Shown here one piece after another: positions 38,016 to 47,793 of a stretch of DNA of 64,000 nucleotides. Positions within the stretch are counted from its first letter, which is position 1. Each line of letters starts with the position of its first letter. The notes beneath the pieces were generated by a model. That model worked only from the letters and a program-made list of their open reading frames with translations, was not told where the DNA came from and searched no databases. A program made the translations under genes and the position numbers. The stretch covers positions 1,302,001-1,366,000 of the forward strand of contig NZ_QDKG01000001.1 of the NCBI RefSeq assembly GCF_003076635.1. Direction: 5' to 3'. The DNA is from Sphingobacterium corticibacter. Its GTDB lineage: Bacteria; Bacteroidota; Bacteroidia; Sphingobacteriales; Sphingobacteriaceae.

Positions 38016-38122
38016 AGATTGCCGCAGCCTTGTACCTCGGCTTCGCAACGACGATATCCGCTTTATTCGTACCTTCCGTTTGTGTCGTCATCACGAGGAG
38101 GTATGTCGCGTTCATGCAATGG
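38016..38122. repeat. Degenerate intergenic inverted-repeat (REP-like) element
   Basis: The left part (from AGATTGCCGCAGCC to GCAACGACG) read on the minus strand gives GTCGTTGCGA...GAGGTAC...GCAATCT. The right part on the plus strand gives GTCGTCATCACGAGGAGGTA...GCAAT. Both are diverged copies of the common bacterial intergenic motif of the type GTCATTGCGAGGAGGTA...GCAATC, facing each other across about 30 bases. The element lies in the 328-base gap (37883-38210) between susD and GH127 that otherwise holds only terminators. Confidence 0.55.
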
Positions 38123-38154
38123 AATTGGACTGTGTACTTATGGGTTCATAAAAA

Positions 38155-38186
38155 AATGGGCTTCATACCTAAGTATGAAGCCCATT
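38155..38186 (-). terminator. Terminator of the GH127 gene
   Basis: AATGGGCTTCATAC (38155-38168), CTAA, GTATGAAGCCCATT (38173-38186). This is a perfect 14-bp stem. Read on the minus strand it lies 25 bases after the GH127 stop and continues into a T-run (the A-run at 38150-38156). Confidence 0.9.
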
Positions 38187-38210
38187 GTTACAGTCAATAA
38201 TAAGAAATTC

Positions 38211-41200
38211 CTATTTCAAGGTCACATCCAAATAAACCGAATGGCGACCATAGCTTTCGTAGAAAGGTTTGAAGTCAATGCCATCAATCTGGAATTTCAA
38301 TTGGCTTGGATCACCTTGAATGGATTGGCTGATGTCTTGCGCATTCAGCGTGACAGGGCGCCAATCTTTACGTGCTTCTGGCTCTTGTGCCGCCAATAGG
38401 ATCGGTCCGTAAAACAAACTGGCGATATTTTGCTGATCCATTACGGGCTCTAGACGGAACTGAAATGGTAATTGCCATTCAATCACATCGCCTTCTTTCC
38501 AGTTGCGCGCCAATTTTACATACGATCCAGCTTCCGCTTTCACATTTTCCAATTTGCCATTGATTTTCACTTGTACGCCTTTGGTTGCCCAAGATGGTAC
38601 ACGTAGGTTGATCGCAAACTTGCCTTTACCATGTACCGTCAACTTCGTTTGGTCTGTTTTCGGAAATTCGGTAGTTTGCTCAATACGAATAGCACGTTCC
38701 GTCCAGTTTAAAGTAGAAGGAATGAAAAGGTTGACGTACAGCTCTTTGTTGTCATTGCTTTTGAAATAAATAGCATGTTGTAGTTTTGTGCTGCTTTCAA
38801 TCGCTGTGCCATTACAACACGTGAAACCATTCATGTGCGGATTGCCAAATTGCTTCACTGAAGCCGGTCTAATGGGCACGTGATACGTATTGGCCGGACT
38901 ATCTTCAGCCACGGATGCCAGGATATGATTGTACAGACCACGCTCGTAATAATCCATCAGCTCTGGTCGTTGCTCAAACATAAATAAGCTACTGGTCAGT
39001 TTCAGCATATTGTAAGTCGCACAGGTTTCATTCTGTCCGCCCGCGGAGAATCCATTTTGATATAACGTAGATGGCTCACCGATGAAACATTCCGCATTGA
39101 CGGGATTGCGTGCACCGGCTACACCGCCAATACTATACATATAATCATTCACGGCTTTGTACCAAAAGTTATCGGCGATTTTGAAGTAATCCAACTCATC
39201 GGACACACCATACATTTCGATGCTTCCCACGATTTGTGGGATGTGCTGGTTGGCGTGCAATCCCCTAAACGTATCCACATTCTTGGCCAATCCATGCGTG
39301 CGTGCCGCATTGCCAAAGAACATATCCACATTATCAAACAGCTGCGCTGTTTTCCAATATTTGCTTTCGCCAGTTAGTTGGTACAAATGAGCCATCGTTT
39401 CGTTCATACCACCAAATTCACCCGCGATGTAGGTATTCCAAATGGCACGTAAGGTTTCTGGTGGTAGTGCGCTTAAGCGAGATTCTACCCAATCCGCCAT
39501 GCCTGTGGCCACTTCCAAGGCTTTTTTATTTCCTGTTTGCGTGTAGATGTCAAGCAAACCGGCTAAGATTTTATGTAAGGTATAATAAGGCGCCCAAACT
39601 TGATTGAGCTGTCCACCGTATTTCGCACCTTGTTCCAGCATGATGAATTGATCTGGCGGATATGCGCTGATATATCCTTCGCCCCAGTTCCAATAATCGG
39701 TACGAATACCTTCTGTACTCAAATCCGAATTAAACTCGTTTTTGCCCGGACCAGTCGGCACAGCACGTGGATCTGCCACGGATGTACCGCCTGCCTTTTG
39801 CGGTTTTCCAGATAGTTGCGACAGCGTATACAGCGTTTCCACCATTTGGTCGATTTTCTGCTTAAAGTTCGCTTTAAGCGCAGGATCGTAGCCTGTGCTG
39901 GCATATGCTTGTGCAATCGCTGTTAGGTAATGGCCAGTCGCGTGACCACGCAACTTCGTATCTTGACTATCCCACACGCCCAAAGGTTTTGCTCCTGCAG
40001 GTTGCGCGACGCCAAATGCATTGCGAAACATATATAGGAAATCGTCGGGATTGGTTTCTGCCAAGGTCAAGACAAATTTGTCGCGGTTGGCTACAAATGG
40101 GTTTTTATCGGTCGCCGAGGGATTATTCAGCGTGACTTCATTCAACGCAAATGCGGATAAACTGCGACGCGGCGCAGCAGATTTTTTTCCCCCTTTTACC
40201 GTGACGAGTGCTTTTGGTTGTAAATCAGTTCCCGGAACGCGACCAATAATGGTGTAGGTTCCAGCAGATTCCACCGCCGAGTTGTCGGTAGGAGCAGGCC
40301 AGATGACGCGGACTTTTGGACCTTGCATGCCATGGCGATACGTACCTTCCAGGAAACTTGGTAAACGTGGTGCGTCGCCCACGGTAGTTTTTACTTCCAC
40401 GTCAGCTACTTTTTCCAAATACGCATTGTACAATTGCGCTTGCGTCATTGGAAAAGACTGCAAATTATCTTCTGCCTTCGCACCTTGATTGACCGTACTG
40501 CTGGCACTTTGTCCGCCGTTTTTTCCGTTTGTATAAATAGTTTGAATCTGTCCAGGAGTTAGCGCTACGCGATAAATCCGAAAATCTTTCAATAGAGACG
40601 CGATGGGATTGCCGGTGCCGCTGTTGGATTGGCCAAGGGTCAGTTTTCGCTTAGCCGCTTGATTACTTTGTGATAAAGTGCTGAAATCTAAATTTACTGG
40701 TTTAGTTTCACCGCCTTTCACGCCATTCAAGTAAACGGATAAGGTTTTAGCAGATAGATCTACCGTACCCACTAGGTGTACCCATGCGTTGGTCGGCAAG
40801 CTTTTTAATGCCGCACTTTTACTTTCTTTCTCACCTTGCACGGATACTTCGAAAGAAGGTTTATCGCCAGATCCTTTGAGGCGTCCTGTCACGCGGTGTT
40901 TTGCGTCGAATGAGAAATCGAACAGATAAGATTCCGGCTGCGCCGGAATAAAAATCCAAGCGGAAATACTGAGGGATTCGAGGTCATTTAAAGCCTCGTT
41001 TGGCAATTGCAGGTAGTTGTTGCCGGTTCCCGGCAGAGATAATACTTTGCCGCCTTTTTGATCTTTGAATTCGGGTGCTTTCTCGCCAAGATAGCGAGCG
41101 TGTAAGTTATTTCTGGACCAATCTCTCAAATCGCCGCGAAATAAATAGCGGGCAATCATGTCCGTTTCGCCGATGCCGTCCAGAATCTGGTCGCCACTTT

Positions 41201-41285
41201 GGCCAAGAACATAATGGGTTTGCAATAGCAAACCCATTATCATGTATCCAAGTAAATGGGGGAGTCGTTTTAACGTTTTCATCAT
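38211..41285 (-). CDS. GH127-type beta-L-arabinofuranosidase with LamG-like and Ig-like domains
   Basis: A 1024-residue secreted enzyme with a signal peptide ending VLGQSG. Order: a LamG/concanavalin-like jelly roll (about 40-250, LSISAWIFIPAQPESYLFDF), a bacterial Ig-like Big_4 domain (about 290-365, VRVIWPAPTDNSAVESAGTY), then a DUF1680/GH127 (alpha/alpha)6 domain (about 385-950). Metal and catalytic residues are conserved relative to HypBA1 of Bifidobacterium: E753-T-C755 (NETCATYNMLKL) and C823-C824 (GFTCCNGTAIES). The first of the paired cysteines is the nucleophile in HypBA1. Such enzymes release beta-L-arabinofuranose from hydroxyproline-linked arabinosides. The N-terminal modules suggest binding to the polymer or cell surface. 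Confidence 0.88.
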   Translation of the reverse strand: MMKTLKRLPHLLGYMIMGLLLQTHYVLGQSGDQILDGIGETDMIARYLFRGDLRDWSRNNLHARYLGEKAPEFKDQKGGKVLSLPGTGNNYLQLPNEALNDLESLSISAWIFIPAQPESYLFDFSFDAKHRVTGRLKGSGDKPSFEVSVQGEKESKSAALKSLPTNAWVHLVGTVDLSAKTLSVYLNGVKGGETKPVNLDFSTLSQSNQAAKRKLTLGQSNSGTGNPIASLLKDFRIYRVALTPGQIQTIYTNGKNGGQSASSTVNQGAKAEDNLQSFPMTQAQLYNAYLEKVADVEVKTTVGDAPRLPSFLEGTYRHGMQGPKVRVIWPAPTDNSAVESAGTYTIIGRVPGTDLQPKALVTVKGGKKSAAPRRSLSAFALNEVTLNNPSATDKNPFVANRDKFVLTLAETNPDDFLYMFRNAFGVAQPAGAKPLGVWDSQDTKLRGHATGHYLTAIAQAYASTGYDPALKANFKQKIDQMVETLYTLSQLSGKPQKAGGTSVADPRAVPTGPGKNEFNSDLSTEGIRTDYWNWGEGYISAYPPDQFIMLEQGAKYGGQLNQVWAPYYTLHKILAGLLDIYTQTGNKKALEVATGMADWVESRLSALPPETLRAIWNTYIAGEFGGMNETMAHLYQLTGESKYWKTAQLFDNVDMFFGNAARTHGLAKNVDTFRGLHANQHIPQIVGSIEMYGVSDELDYFKIADNFWYKAVNDYMYSIGGVAGARNPVNAECFIGEPSTLYQNGFSAGGQNETCATYNMLKLTSSLFMFEQRPELMDYYERGLYNHILASVAEDSPANTYHVPIRPASVKQFGNPHMNGFTCCNGTAIESSTKLQHAIYFKSNDNKELYVNLFIPSTLNWTERAIRIEQTTEFPKTDQTKLTVHGKGKFAINLRVPSWATKGVQVKINGKLENVKAEAGSYVKLARNWKEGDVIEWQLPFQFRLEPVMDQQNIASLFYGPILLAAQEPEARKDWRPVTLNAQDISQSIQGDPSQLKFQIDGIDFKPFYESYGRHSVYLDVTLK

Positions 41286-41318
41286 ATACTCTTTAATTTG
41301 TGGTAAATTAGAAAGTTT

Positions 41319-41333
41319 AGCGATGAAATCGCT
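41319..41333. promoter_or_regulatory. Inverted repeat upstream of GH127
   Basis: AGCGATGAAATCGCT has perfect 6-bp arms around GAA, 34-48 bases before the GH127 start codon. This is a position where an operator could overlap the promoter. No good -7 element is visible, so the role is uncertain. Confidence 0.35.
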
Positions 41334-41450
41334 CCCTTATTTTGTCGTTTCCGTGTCGGATATTAACCATTCGCTTTTTGCAATGGCTTCGCCGAATAGT
41401 TTAATCGTTATGGACGACCGCAATAATATGAGATCGTCCGTTTGCAGCTG

Positions 41451-43625
41451 CTAATCACGACCGCCTGCTGGACAATTTGTTTGTAAGAATTTCGTGTATA
41501 TTTTTGCTAAGTGCTCCGAAGTACCTTCACCTTCATTGATAGAGTGACTGCGGTTGGGGTACGACATCATTTGAAATGGAATGCCATGTTTAACCAATTC
41601 GTTGATATACACTTCCGCGTTCTGATAATGCACATTGTCATCGCCCGTACCATGTATGAGCAGCAAATTGCCACGCACATCTTTGGCGTAGGTGATGGCA
41701 GACCCACGAATAAAATCGGATTCATTTTCTTGTGGTAAGCCCATGTAGCGCTCTTGATAAATATTATCATACAGCAATTGATTCGTCACTGGCGCAATGG
41801 AAATTCCCGTTTGGTAAATTTCTGGATATTGTCCCAATAAGTGCAATGTCGTAGCGCCACCGCCGCTCCATCCCCATACTGCTACCCGCGTCGGATCGAT
41901 GAAATCCCATTTCAAGATTTCTTTGGCGCCCATGGCTTGATCGCGAATATTCAAGTAACCGATATTACGATAGATCGATTTACGCCATTCGCGTCCCTTC
42001 GGTGCCGGAGCACCGCGGTTTTCTAGCGAAATGTAAACGTAACCATCTTCGGCCATATCACCATCGTATACACGATTACGGCCGGCAGAGATATTGTCGA
42101 CCACGGTTTGCGAGGCCGGTTCACCATACACATAGAATACCACCGGATATTTTTTCTTCGGATCAAAGTTGTTCGGTTTCACCATCCAGCCATCCAATTC
42201 CACGCCATCCATCGTCGTAACTTGAAAGAAAGTAGCGGTATTGGCATTTGCTGGCGCATCGTAACTGCGTTTAGGTGCTTGAATCTGTTTGTGCGAAGGC
42301 AATGCTACCAGCGCTTCCGAGTACAGGTGTTTGCTGCTGCTACTGTTGTAAAAAGCCAATTTCCCATTCGGCGAAATGCGGTAGGTATTTGTGCCAGCAT
42401 TAGCTGTTGGCGTCACGCGTTTGGCTTTGCCACCGCGGATGGCAATTTCGTACAAGTATTTTTGCGTAGCATTATCCGGCGAAGCCGAAAAGAAGATGCG
42501 CTCGTGATCGATATGATCGATCTGGATCACATCAAAAGCATCTTGGGTAATCAACTTTTCTGTTCCATTTAAATCGATGCTGTAAATCTGCCGAAATCCT
42601 CCTTTTTCAGATACCCAGATAAATGATTTTCCATTTTCCAGCCAATCCCAACCGCTTGGATCACCGCCGTTCCAACGGGATTTGATATCAATCCATGTAG
42701 CATCGGTTTCGCGATGAATGGTTTTTGCAGTACCATCCGTCGCATTGGCTGTGATAATCGCGCTCTCGTTTTGCTTTCTGTTTAAGCGTTGCAATATCAC
42801 ACCAGATCCATCGGTCAACCATTCCATGCGTGGAATATAATGCTGTGCTGGATCGCCATCAACTTGGACTTTAACTTGCTTCTTGCTTTTCAAATCGTAC
42901 ATCCAAATGCTGCTCGCCGAAGGGTTCAAACCTACTTTTGGATATTCTACCGGGATCGTAAAGGCATATAAACTATCCGTATTATTGATCATCAGAAAAT
43001 GACGAGTTTCTTTCGCATCTAGTTTCCAATACGCGATGCGTTGTCCGTCAGGCGACCAACGAAATCCATCCTGCGTACCGAATTCCTCCTCATATGCCCA
43101 ATCAAATGTACCATTGATCATACGTTCTGTGCCATCTTCCGTGATTTTCACATATTGGTTGTTGGACAGATTTTCTACATAGATATTGTTGCGTGATACG
43201 TAAGCAACCTGATCGCCTTTCGGTGAAAACTTCGCAAACATCAATGATGCGGCAGGTAATCCAGCGCCTAATTGCGTCAGCTTGTTGGTCGAACGGTTGA
43301 AGATCCAATATTCGCCACGTGTATTATCACGCCACACTTTTTTCGTGTTCGCAAAAAGCAAAAGGTCTTGTCCGTTGGGTGAGACCACGAAGGATTGCAC
43401 GTTCAAAGGGGCTTGCTGACCATCCGGAATCAACTGCTCGGCGGCGAGAAAAGTCGATGACTTTTTAACATCTAATAAATGCACTAGTTTGATACCCGCA
43501 TCCGAGAATTCATAGTACGCATTGCCATCGGCCGACCACTGTTCTTGCGCGCGTAAACGAGTACATTGAACTTGTAAGGCCAATAAGGCGATCCAAGCAA
43601 GGAATAAGCGAAGAAGTTTATACAT
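41451..43625 (-). CDS. Dipeptidyl peptidase IV-family serine peptidase (S9B)
   Basis: A 724-residue exported peptidase (signal near residues 5-26). An N-terminal eight-bladed beta-propeller (about 40-470) is followed by an alpha/beta-hydrolase domain with triad Ser587 (WGWSGGGA), Asp662 (HGTGDDNVHY) and His694 (YPNRSHSI). The double-Glu segment typical of DPP-IV is visible as DWAYEEEFG. DPP-IV removes X-Pro (or X-Hyp/X-Ala) dipeptides from peptide N-termini in the periplasm. Its start overlaps the end of the aminopeptidase P gene by 8 bases, so the two prolyl peptidases are coupled. Confidence 0.92.
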   Translation of the reverse strand: MYKLLRLFLAWIALLALQVQCTRLRAQEQWSADGNAYYEFSDAGIKLVHLLDVKKSSTFLAAEQLIPDGQQAPLNVQSFVVSPNGQDLLLFANTKKVWRDNTRGEYWIFNRSTNKLTQLGAGLPAASLMFAKFSPKGDQVAYVSRNNIYVENLSNNQYVKITEDGTERMINGTFDWAYEEEFGTQDGFRWSPDGQRIAYWKLDAKETRHFLMINNTDSLYAFTIPVEYPKVGLNPSASSIWMYDLKSKKQVKVQVDGDPAQHYIPRMEWLTDGSGVILQRLNRKQNESAIITANATDGTAKTIHRETDATWIDIKSRWNGGDPSGWDWLENGKSFIWVSEKGGFRQIYSIDLNGTEKLITQDAFDVIQIDHIDHERIFFSASPDNATQKYLYEIAIRGGKAKRVTPTANAGTNTYRISPNGKLAFYNSSSSKHLYSEALVALPSHKQIQAPKRSYDAPANANTATFFQVTTMDGVELDGWMVKPNNFDPKKKYPVVFYVYGEPASQTVVDNISAGRNRVYDGDMAEDGYVYISLENRGAPAPKGREWRKSIYRNIGYLNIRDQAMGAKEILKWDFIDPTRVAVWGWSGGGATTLHLLGQYPEIYQTGISIAPVTNQLLYDNIYQERYMGLPQENESDFIRGSAITYAKDVRGNLLLIHGTGDDNVHYQNAEVYINELVKHGIPFQMMSYPNRSHSINEGEGTSEHLAKIYTKFLQTNCPAGGRD

Positions 43626-45009
43626 AGCGTGCGCGGTAAGATTCTACGTCATCAATGGTTTTGATTAAATCGGGTCCCAAAAGTTGATGACCTTCTGGGG
43701 TGATTAAAAAGTTGTCTTCAAGGCGAATGCCACCGAAGTCTCTGAATTTTTCTAATTCGGCATAATTTACAAAATCGCTGTATTTATTCGTGGCTTTCCA
43801 ATGATCGATCAGCTCTGGGATAATATAAATTCCCGGTTCTACCGTCAGCACAAAACCAGCTTCCAGCGGTTTGCCCAATCGCAAGGATTTCAAACCAAAG
43901 GTTTGCGTATCTTTTGGATTGTCTTCGGTGTAGCCTACATATTGCTCACCAAGATCTTCCATATCGTGCACGTCCAAGCCCATTAAATGGCCTAGTCCAC
44001 ATTGAAAAAACATCGTATGCGCATGATTTTGCACGGCTTCTTCCGGATCACTTTTCATCAATCCCACCGCTTTTAGTCCTTCGACCAAGATCTTTGCCGC
44101 ATGCAAGTGTACCGATTTGAAAGAAACGCCTGGACGTAGTTGAGCTCGCGCACCTTCAAGGGCATCAAGCACGATTTGATATAGGTCGCGCTGCCGACTA
44201 TCAAATGCTGCAGCGACCGGGAAAGTGCGCGTCAAATCTCCAGCATAACCTATGGCAGTTTCTGCACCGGCATCTACCAAAACCATATCGCCGTTTTTCA
44301 AAATATTACTACGTACTTGATTGTGCAATATTTGTCCATGCACCGTAATGATGGGTGGATAAGCCAACGCACAGTCTTGATTGCCAGCGAATGCTTGTAC
44401 AGCATTCACCAGTTCACTTTCTTTCATGCCTGCTTTGGCCAATTGCATGGTCAATAAGTGCATTTTTGTAGAGACAGCCACCGCGCGTTCAATTTCGGCA
44501 ACTTCCTGTGCTTCTTTGATCGATCGTTGCTGTGCTACCGCACGAATCAATGATACGGAAGGCTGCAATTGGCTGGGTGTCTGATTCAGTAATTCGCTTA
44601 ACAGTAATTTATTCGCCGATTGGTAAGGTGGCAAGAAATGAATCGTGCGGTTTTGTGCGATCGCTCGCCCAATATATTCTGCTAAACTGCTGATAGGAGC
44701 GGTTTCGGTCACACCAACACGTGCTGCACGATCGCTTAACGATTCCTGCGGTCCAGTCCATACCAGATCGTCGATGGTCGCTTCGCGACCGAAGATGATC
44801 TCTTTGTTTTCATCCAAATCAATCAATCCTACCAGCGCAGGAACGGCCAATCCAAAATAGTAGAGAAAGGTGCTGTCCTGACGAAAAGGATAGGTGTTGT
44901 GCTCAAAATTGATCGGATTCTCAATATTACCCAGAAAGAGCAGAATGCCTCCAGAAATTTTGTTCTGAAGTGCCTGACGTCGGTTTTGATAAGTGGAAGT
45001 CGTAAACAT
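43618..45009 (-). CDS. Xaa-Pro aminopeptidase (aminopeptidase P, M24B)
   Basis: The ATG at 45009 gives 463 residues; a TTG at 45018 is an alternative. It has an AMP_N-type N-terminal domain (about 1-135, GGILLFLGNIENPINFEHN) and a pita-bread catalytic domain (about 170-460). Metal ligands are visible: two Asp (MVLVDAGAE and GYAGDLTRTFPV), His (GLGHLMGLDVHD), Glu (LTVEPGIYI) and Glu (GIRLEDNFLIT). There is no signal peptide, so it is cytosolic. It removes the residue in front of proline or hydroxyproline. It is encoded between the DUF5695-like gene and the overlapping DPP-IV gene. Confidence 0.93.
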   Translation of the reverse strand: MFTTSTYQNRRQALQNKISGGILLFLGNIENPINFEHNTYPFRQDSTFLYYFGLAVPALVGLIDLDENKEIIFGREATIDDLVWTGPQESLSDRAARVGVTETAPISSLAEYIGRAIAQNRTIHFLPPYQSANKLLLSELLNQTPSQLQPSVSLIRAVAQQRSIKEAQEVAEIERAVAVSTKMHLLTMQLAKAGMKESELVNAVQAFAGNQDCALAYPPIITVHGQILHNQVRSNILKNGDMVLVDAGAETAIGYAGDLTRTFPVAAAFDSRQRDLYQIVLDALEGARAQLRPGVSFKSVHLHAAKILVEGLKAVGLMKSDPEEAVQNHAHTMFFQCGLGHLMGLDVHDMEDLGEQYVGYTEDNPKDTQTFGLKSLRLGKPLEAGFVLTVEPGIYIIPELIDHWKATNKYSDFVNYAELEKFRDFGGIRLEDNFLITPEGHQLLGPDLIKTIDDVESYRARYV

Positions 45010-45039
45010 AGTGTACAAATGTATTGATTTAGCTAAAAT

Positions 45040-47763
45040 TTACCGACTTACTCGCTTCAATTTTACCTGTTTCGTTCCCGCAGGAATGGTATACCTACCT
45101 TGCGCATCCTTTTTGATGCCAACGACTTCGTACGTATCTTGTTCTAGACGTAAGTTTACAGTAGCATTCTTATTCGCTGATTCTACGAGCGTTAGTGTTA
45201 TTTCACCGTTTTTAGGTTGGTAATAAAGGTTCGCTATTTCACCAGATTCTGCATGAATCATCAGTTGTTCGGATGCTACAAAAATGCGATTACGGCCAGC
45301 TGTGGTTATTTCGACCTGAATGCCTTTTTTATCTTCTGTTAAGTTTCCGCTAAATGCTAACCAGCCAAATTCTGGATGTTGTACGATATATGTACCCGCA
45401 TAAGCTGCATAGCCATAGAATCCAGAACCGTAATCGCCGGTAATACCATCATTGGCCAAGGTAGAAGGATAGGAGTGAAACGCACCAGGAGCAAATCCTT
45501 CTTCCGTGACATTCGCCAGCGCACCAATCATACCTGCATGTCCGATACGCAACAAATGGTAATCTTCTGGTGCATTACGATACGCATCCAAGACCGGAAT
45601 GGCATTTAATGCCGATCCATAGTGATGCAATTGTCGCTCAATGCGTGACAATTTGCCACCATACACGAAATCCCAGTAACGGCGCGCACTACCATTGTAT
45701 CCCCAATGTGGAACGGTCGGCATGTATGCCAAGATTGCATTCAAAGTCACCGTCGCCTTATCATCAAAATCAAAATAATCAGACCACATATACACTTCTT
45801 CCTGTCCGGTCGAATCCCAAGGCATTTCACTGCCAAATGGATAATTCAAAGTACGCCAATGCTCGGCGCGTTCGCGCATCAAGGATTCCAACTTCGCTGC
45901 TTCTTGAGTTTTTCCTTCGCGTTGCAAATCTTGTAGGATAATCAAGAATATACTGCCTTCCATTTGTCCATATTGCGCATAATGCGGCGCTTTCTCTACC
46001 ATCGCAACCGAAGTTTCATAAGCGCGGTCTAAATAGGTGTCCCACGTTTCTTCCGAAACTAAGTGCGGATAATGACGCGCCAATCGGTAAAATACCCAAT
46101 GCGCCGCCGCCACGTGCGGATAGTTGTAGGAACGACCAATATTGTCCGCTTCTTTCTTCGGCCAAGCAGACCATAAGGTGTAATTGATACTGTCGCTATA
46201 TGTTCCTGCTGGCATAGAATCTGGCTCGTAGTAAAACAAACTTTTGACCACGCCGTACTGTTTTTCGCCAGATTTATGTTGAATATTGCCATACAAAGTT
46301 TCGTTCATAAAGCGCTTCAATTTGGCGATTTCATCGGCATTCGGTTGTACCACTTGTTTCATCATGGCTGCTAGCCAACTTCCGGCGCCAGCCTCGTCGC
46401 TCAAGCCGGCGTACCAAGCGCGTTGCTCTTCTGTGACCTGTCTGTGTACTTCATCATCATAGGTGATAATAGATGGCGAGCGGTGGAATGGATCATTTGG
46501 ATTTTCGTACCATTGCTTGGTCGTGAGGAAATTTCCTAAATCATTGACCACATCACGCTCTGATTTGATCACCTTATAATGTATGGTTTGTTGTTTTCCG
46601 TCTGCGTATGTTAAGGTCACACGTGCGCGCCCCCAGCGATTGCCTTTCACTTGGTAGCCGGACCATTTTCCATTAGCACTTTTATTTTTTGTGATCGTTA
46701 GCGCATTTTTAGGATAAACATCGATGTTTTTAATTGCAGATCCGTATTGTACAAATAGTTTAGCAGGATTGTTCAATGGTACGACAAATCCTGGTGCACC
46801 AACCGCCAATGGACGATCGTTTTGTACCAAAGTTTGCTCGATTTCGCGAATGCTTGGAGCTAGTGCAAAGCGCAAGGCAAACGTAGCCTTTTCATTCGGT
46901 TTTAAGATTCTGGAAGTCGGTGTATTCCATTGTTCCACACCTTTCCAATCGGTCTCCGCATGCGCTTTACTGTGGATCATCCATTCATGAAAACCTTCGA
47001 AGGTAATACCGCGTGGTGTAGGATCTGTATTGAGTGGATTGTAGGCTTCAAATGGTGCATTTTCTTCTGGCAAGACCAATAAGCTAACGCCTTTGCCGTG
47101 CAAATGGTTTACCTGCATATAGCCCGCATCCATACCAATGTAAGGATCCATAAATACGTTGTGTGCGTGTGCTTGATCCAGATTTTTGCCGTCCAAATTA
47201 TTGTTGAAAGGCAACGGTATGCCCAAAGATCCAATTTCGATGGCCTGATTGGTTGGATTATGTATGTCGAACTGTAAGATCAGATCATCGCCTTTGCGTT
47301 TCCAAGTTCTGCTGACGTGCAATGGAATATTCGGTAATGTGGGCGTTAAATCTGCTGCCGCTAATATATCTTGGCCTGCCGGCAATGCTTTAATATCGTG
47401 TCGATCTGCCGCGGTGGAGTAATTGGTCCATTCCGCGTCAGCTGCTTTTTTGATCCGAAGATTGATGTCTCCCAGATGATAAAACAGGTTACGATCTCTT
47501 TTATTTAATAATTCTACTGGTGTGTAATCAAATGCAGCTTCACCATTAGTTTGCTGTAGCGAGGAAATGGTCTGCGAGGAATTTAGGATACTCCCTTTCA
47601 ATTTGGGTAGTGAGAATTTTTGTTCGCCGCGATCCACATGCAACGTGGCAGGTTGCTCTCGAACCGCCTTCCAAACAGGATGTTCTTGTTGCTGTGCCTG
47701 TAGCGAGAATACTGCAGTTTGAAATAAAACCAGTAAGGTCGTGGAATATATTTTTGTAAACAT
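45040..47763 (-). CDS. Large secreted DUF5695-like protein, possible carbohydrate-active enzyme
   Basis: The ATG at 47763 gives 907 residues with a signal peptide ending SLQAQQQ; an upstream TTG at 47796 is less likely. The N-terminal half (about 30-410) is beta-rich, with GSLGIPLPFNN and MDPYIGMDAGYMQVNHLHG. The centre (about 440-720) is helix-rich with many Trp/Tyr residues and polar pairs (WYAGLSDEAGAGSWLAAMMK, YMWSDYFDFDDKATVTLNA), as in (alpha/alpha)6 glycosidases. The C-terminus (about 790-907) is a small beta domain. It resembles DUF5695 proteins, for which I know no proven activity. Being first in an operon with two prolyl peptidases and next to GH127, it could act on arabinosylated hydroxyproline peptides. 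This is inference. Confidence 0.65.
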   Translation of the reverse strand: MFTKIYSTTLLVLFQTAVFSLQAQQQEHPVWKAVREQPATLHVDRGEQKFSLPKLKGSILNSSQTISSLQQTNGEAAFDYTPVELLNKRDRNLFYHLGDINLRIKKAADAEWTNYSTAADRHDIKALPAGQDILAAADLTPTLPNIPLHVSRTWKRKGDDLILQFDIHNPTNQAIEIGSLGIPLPFNNNLDGKNLDQAHAHNVFMDPYIGMDAGYMQVNHLHGKGVSLLVLPEENAPFEAYNPLNTDPTPRGITFEGFHEWMIHSKAHAETDWKGVEQWNTPTSRILKPNEKATFALRFALAPSIREIEQTLVQNDRPLAVGAPGFVVPLNNPAKLFVQYGSAIKNIDVYPKNALTITKNKSANGKWSGYQVKGNRWGRARVTLTYADGKQQTIHYKVIKSERDVVNDLGNFLTTKQWYENPNDPFHRSPSIITYDDEVHRQVTEEQRAWYAGLSDEAGAGSWLAAMMKQVVQPNADEIAKLKRFMNETLYGNIQHKSGEKQYGVVKSLFYYEPDSMPAGTYSDSINYTLWSAWPKKEADNIGRSYNYPHVAAAHWVFYRLARHYPHLVSEETWDTYLDRAYETSVAMVEKAPHYAQYGQMEGSIFLIILQDLQREGKTQEAAKLESLMRERAEHWRTLNYPFGSEMPWDSTGQEEVYMWSDYFDFDDKATVTLNAILAYMPTVPHWGYNGSARRYWDFVYGGKLSRIERQLHHYGSALNAIPVLDAYRNAPEDYHLLRIGHAGMIGALANVTEEGFAPGAFHSYPSTLANDGITGDYGSGFYGYAAYAGTYIVQHPEFGWLAFSGNLTEDKKGIQVEITTAGRNRIFVASEQLMIHAESGEIANLYYQPKNGEITLTLVESANKNATVNLRLEQDTYEVVGIKKDAQGRYTIPAGTKQVKLKRVSR

Positions 47764-47793
47764 AATAGTGGGATTATTGGTCATTTGAGCCAA

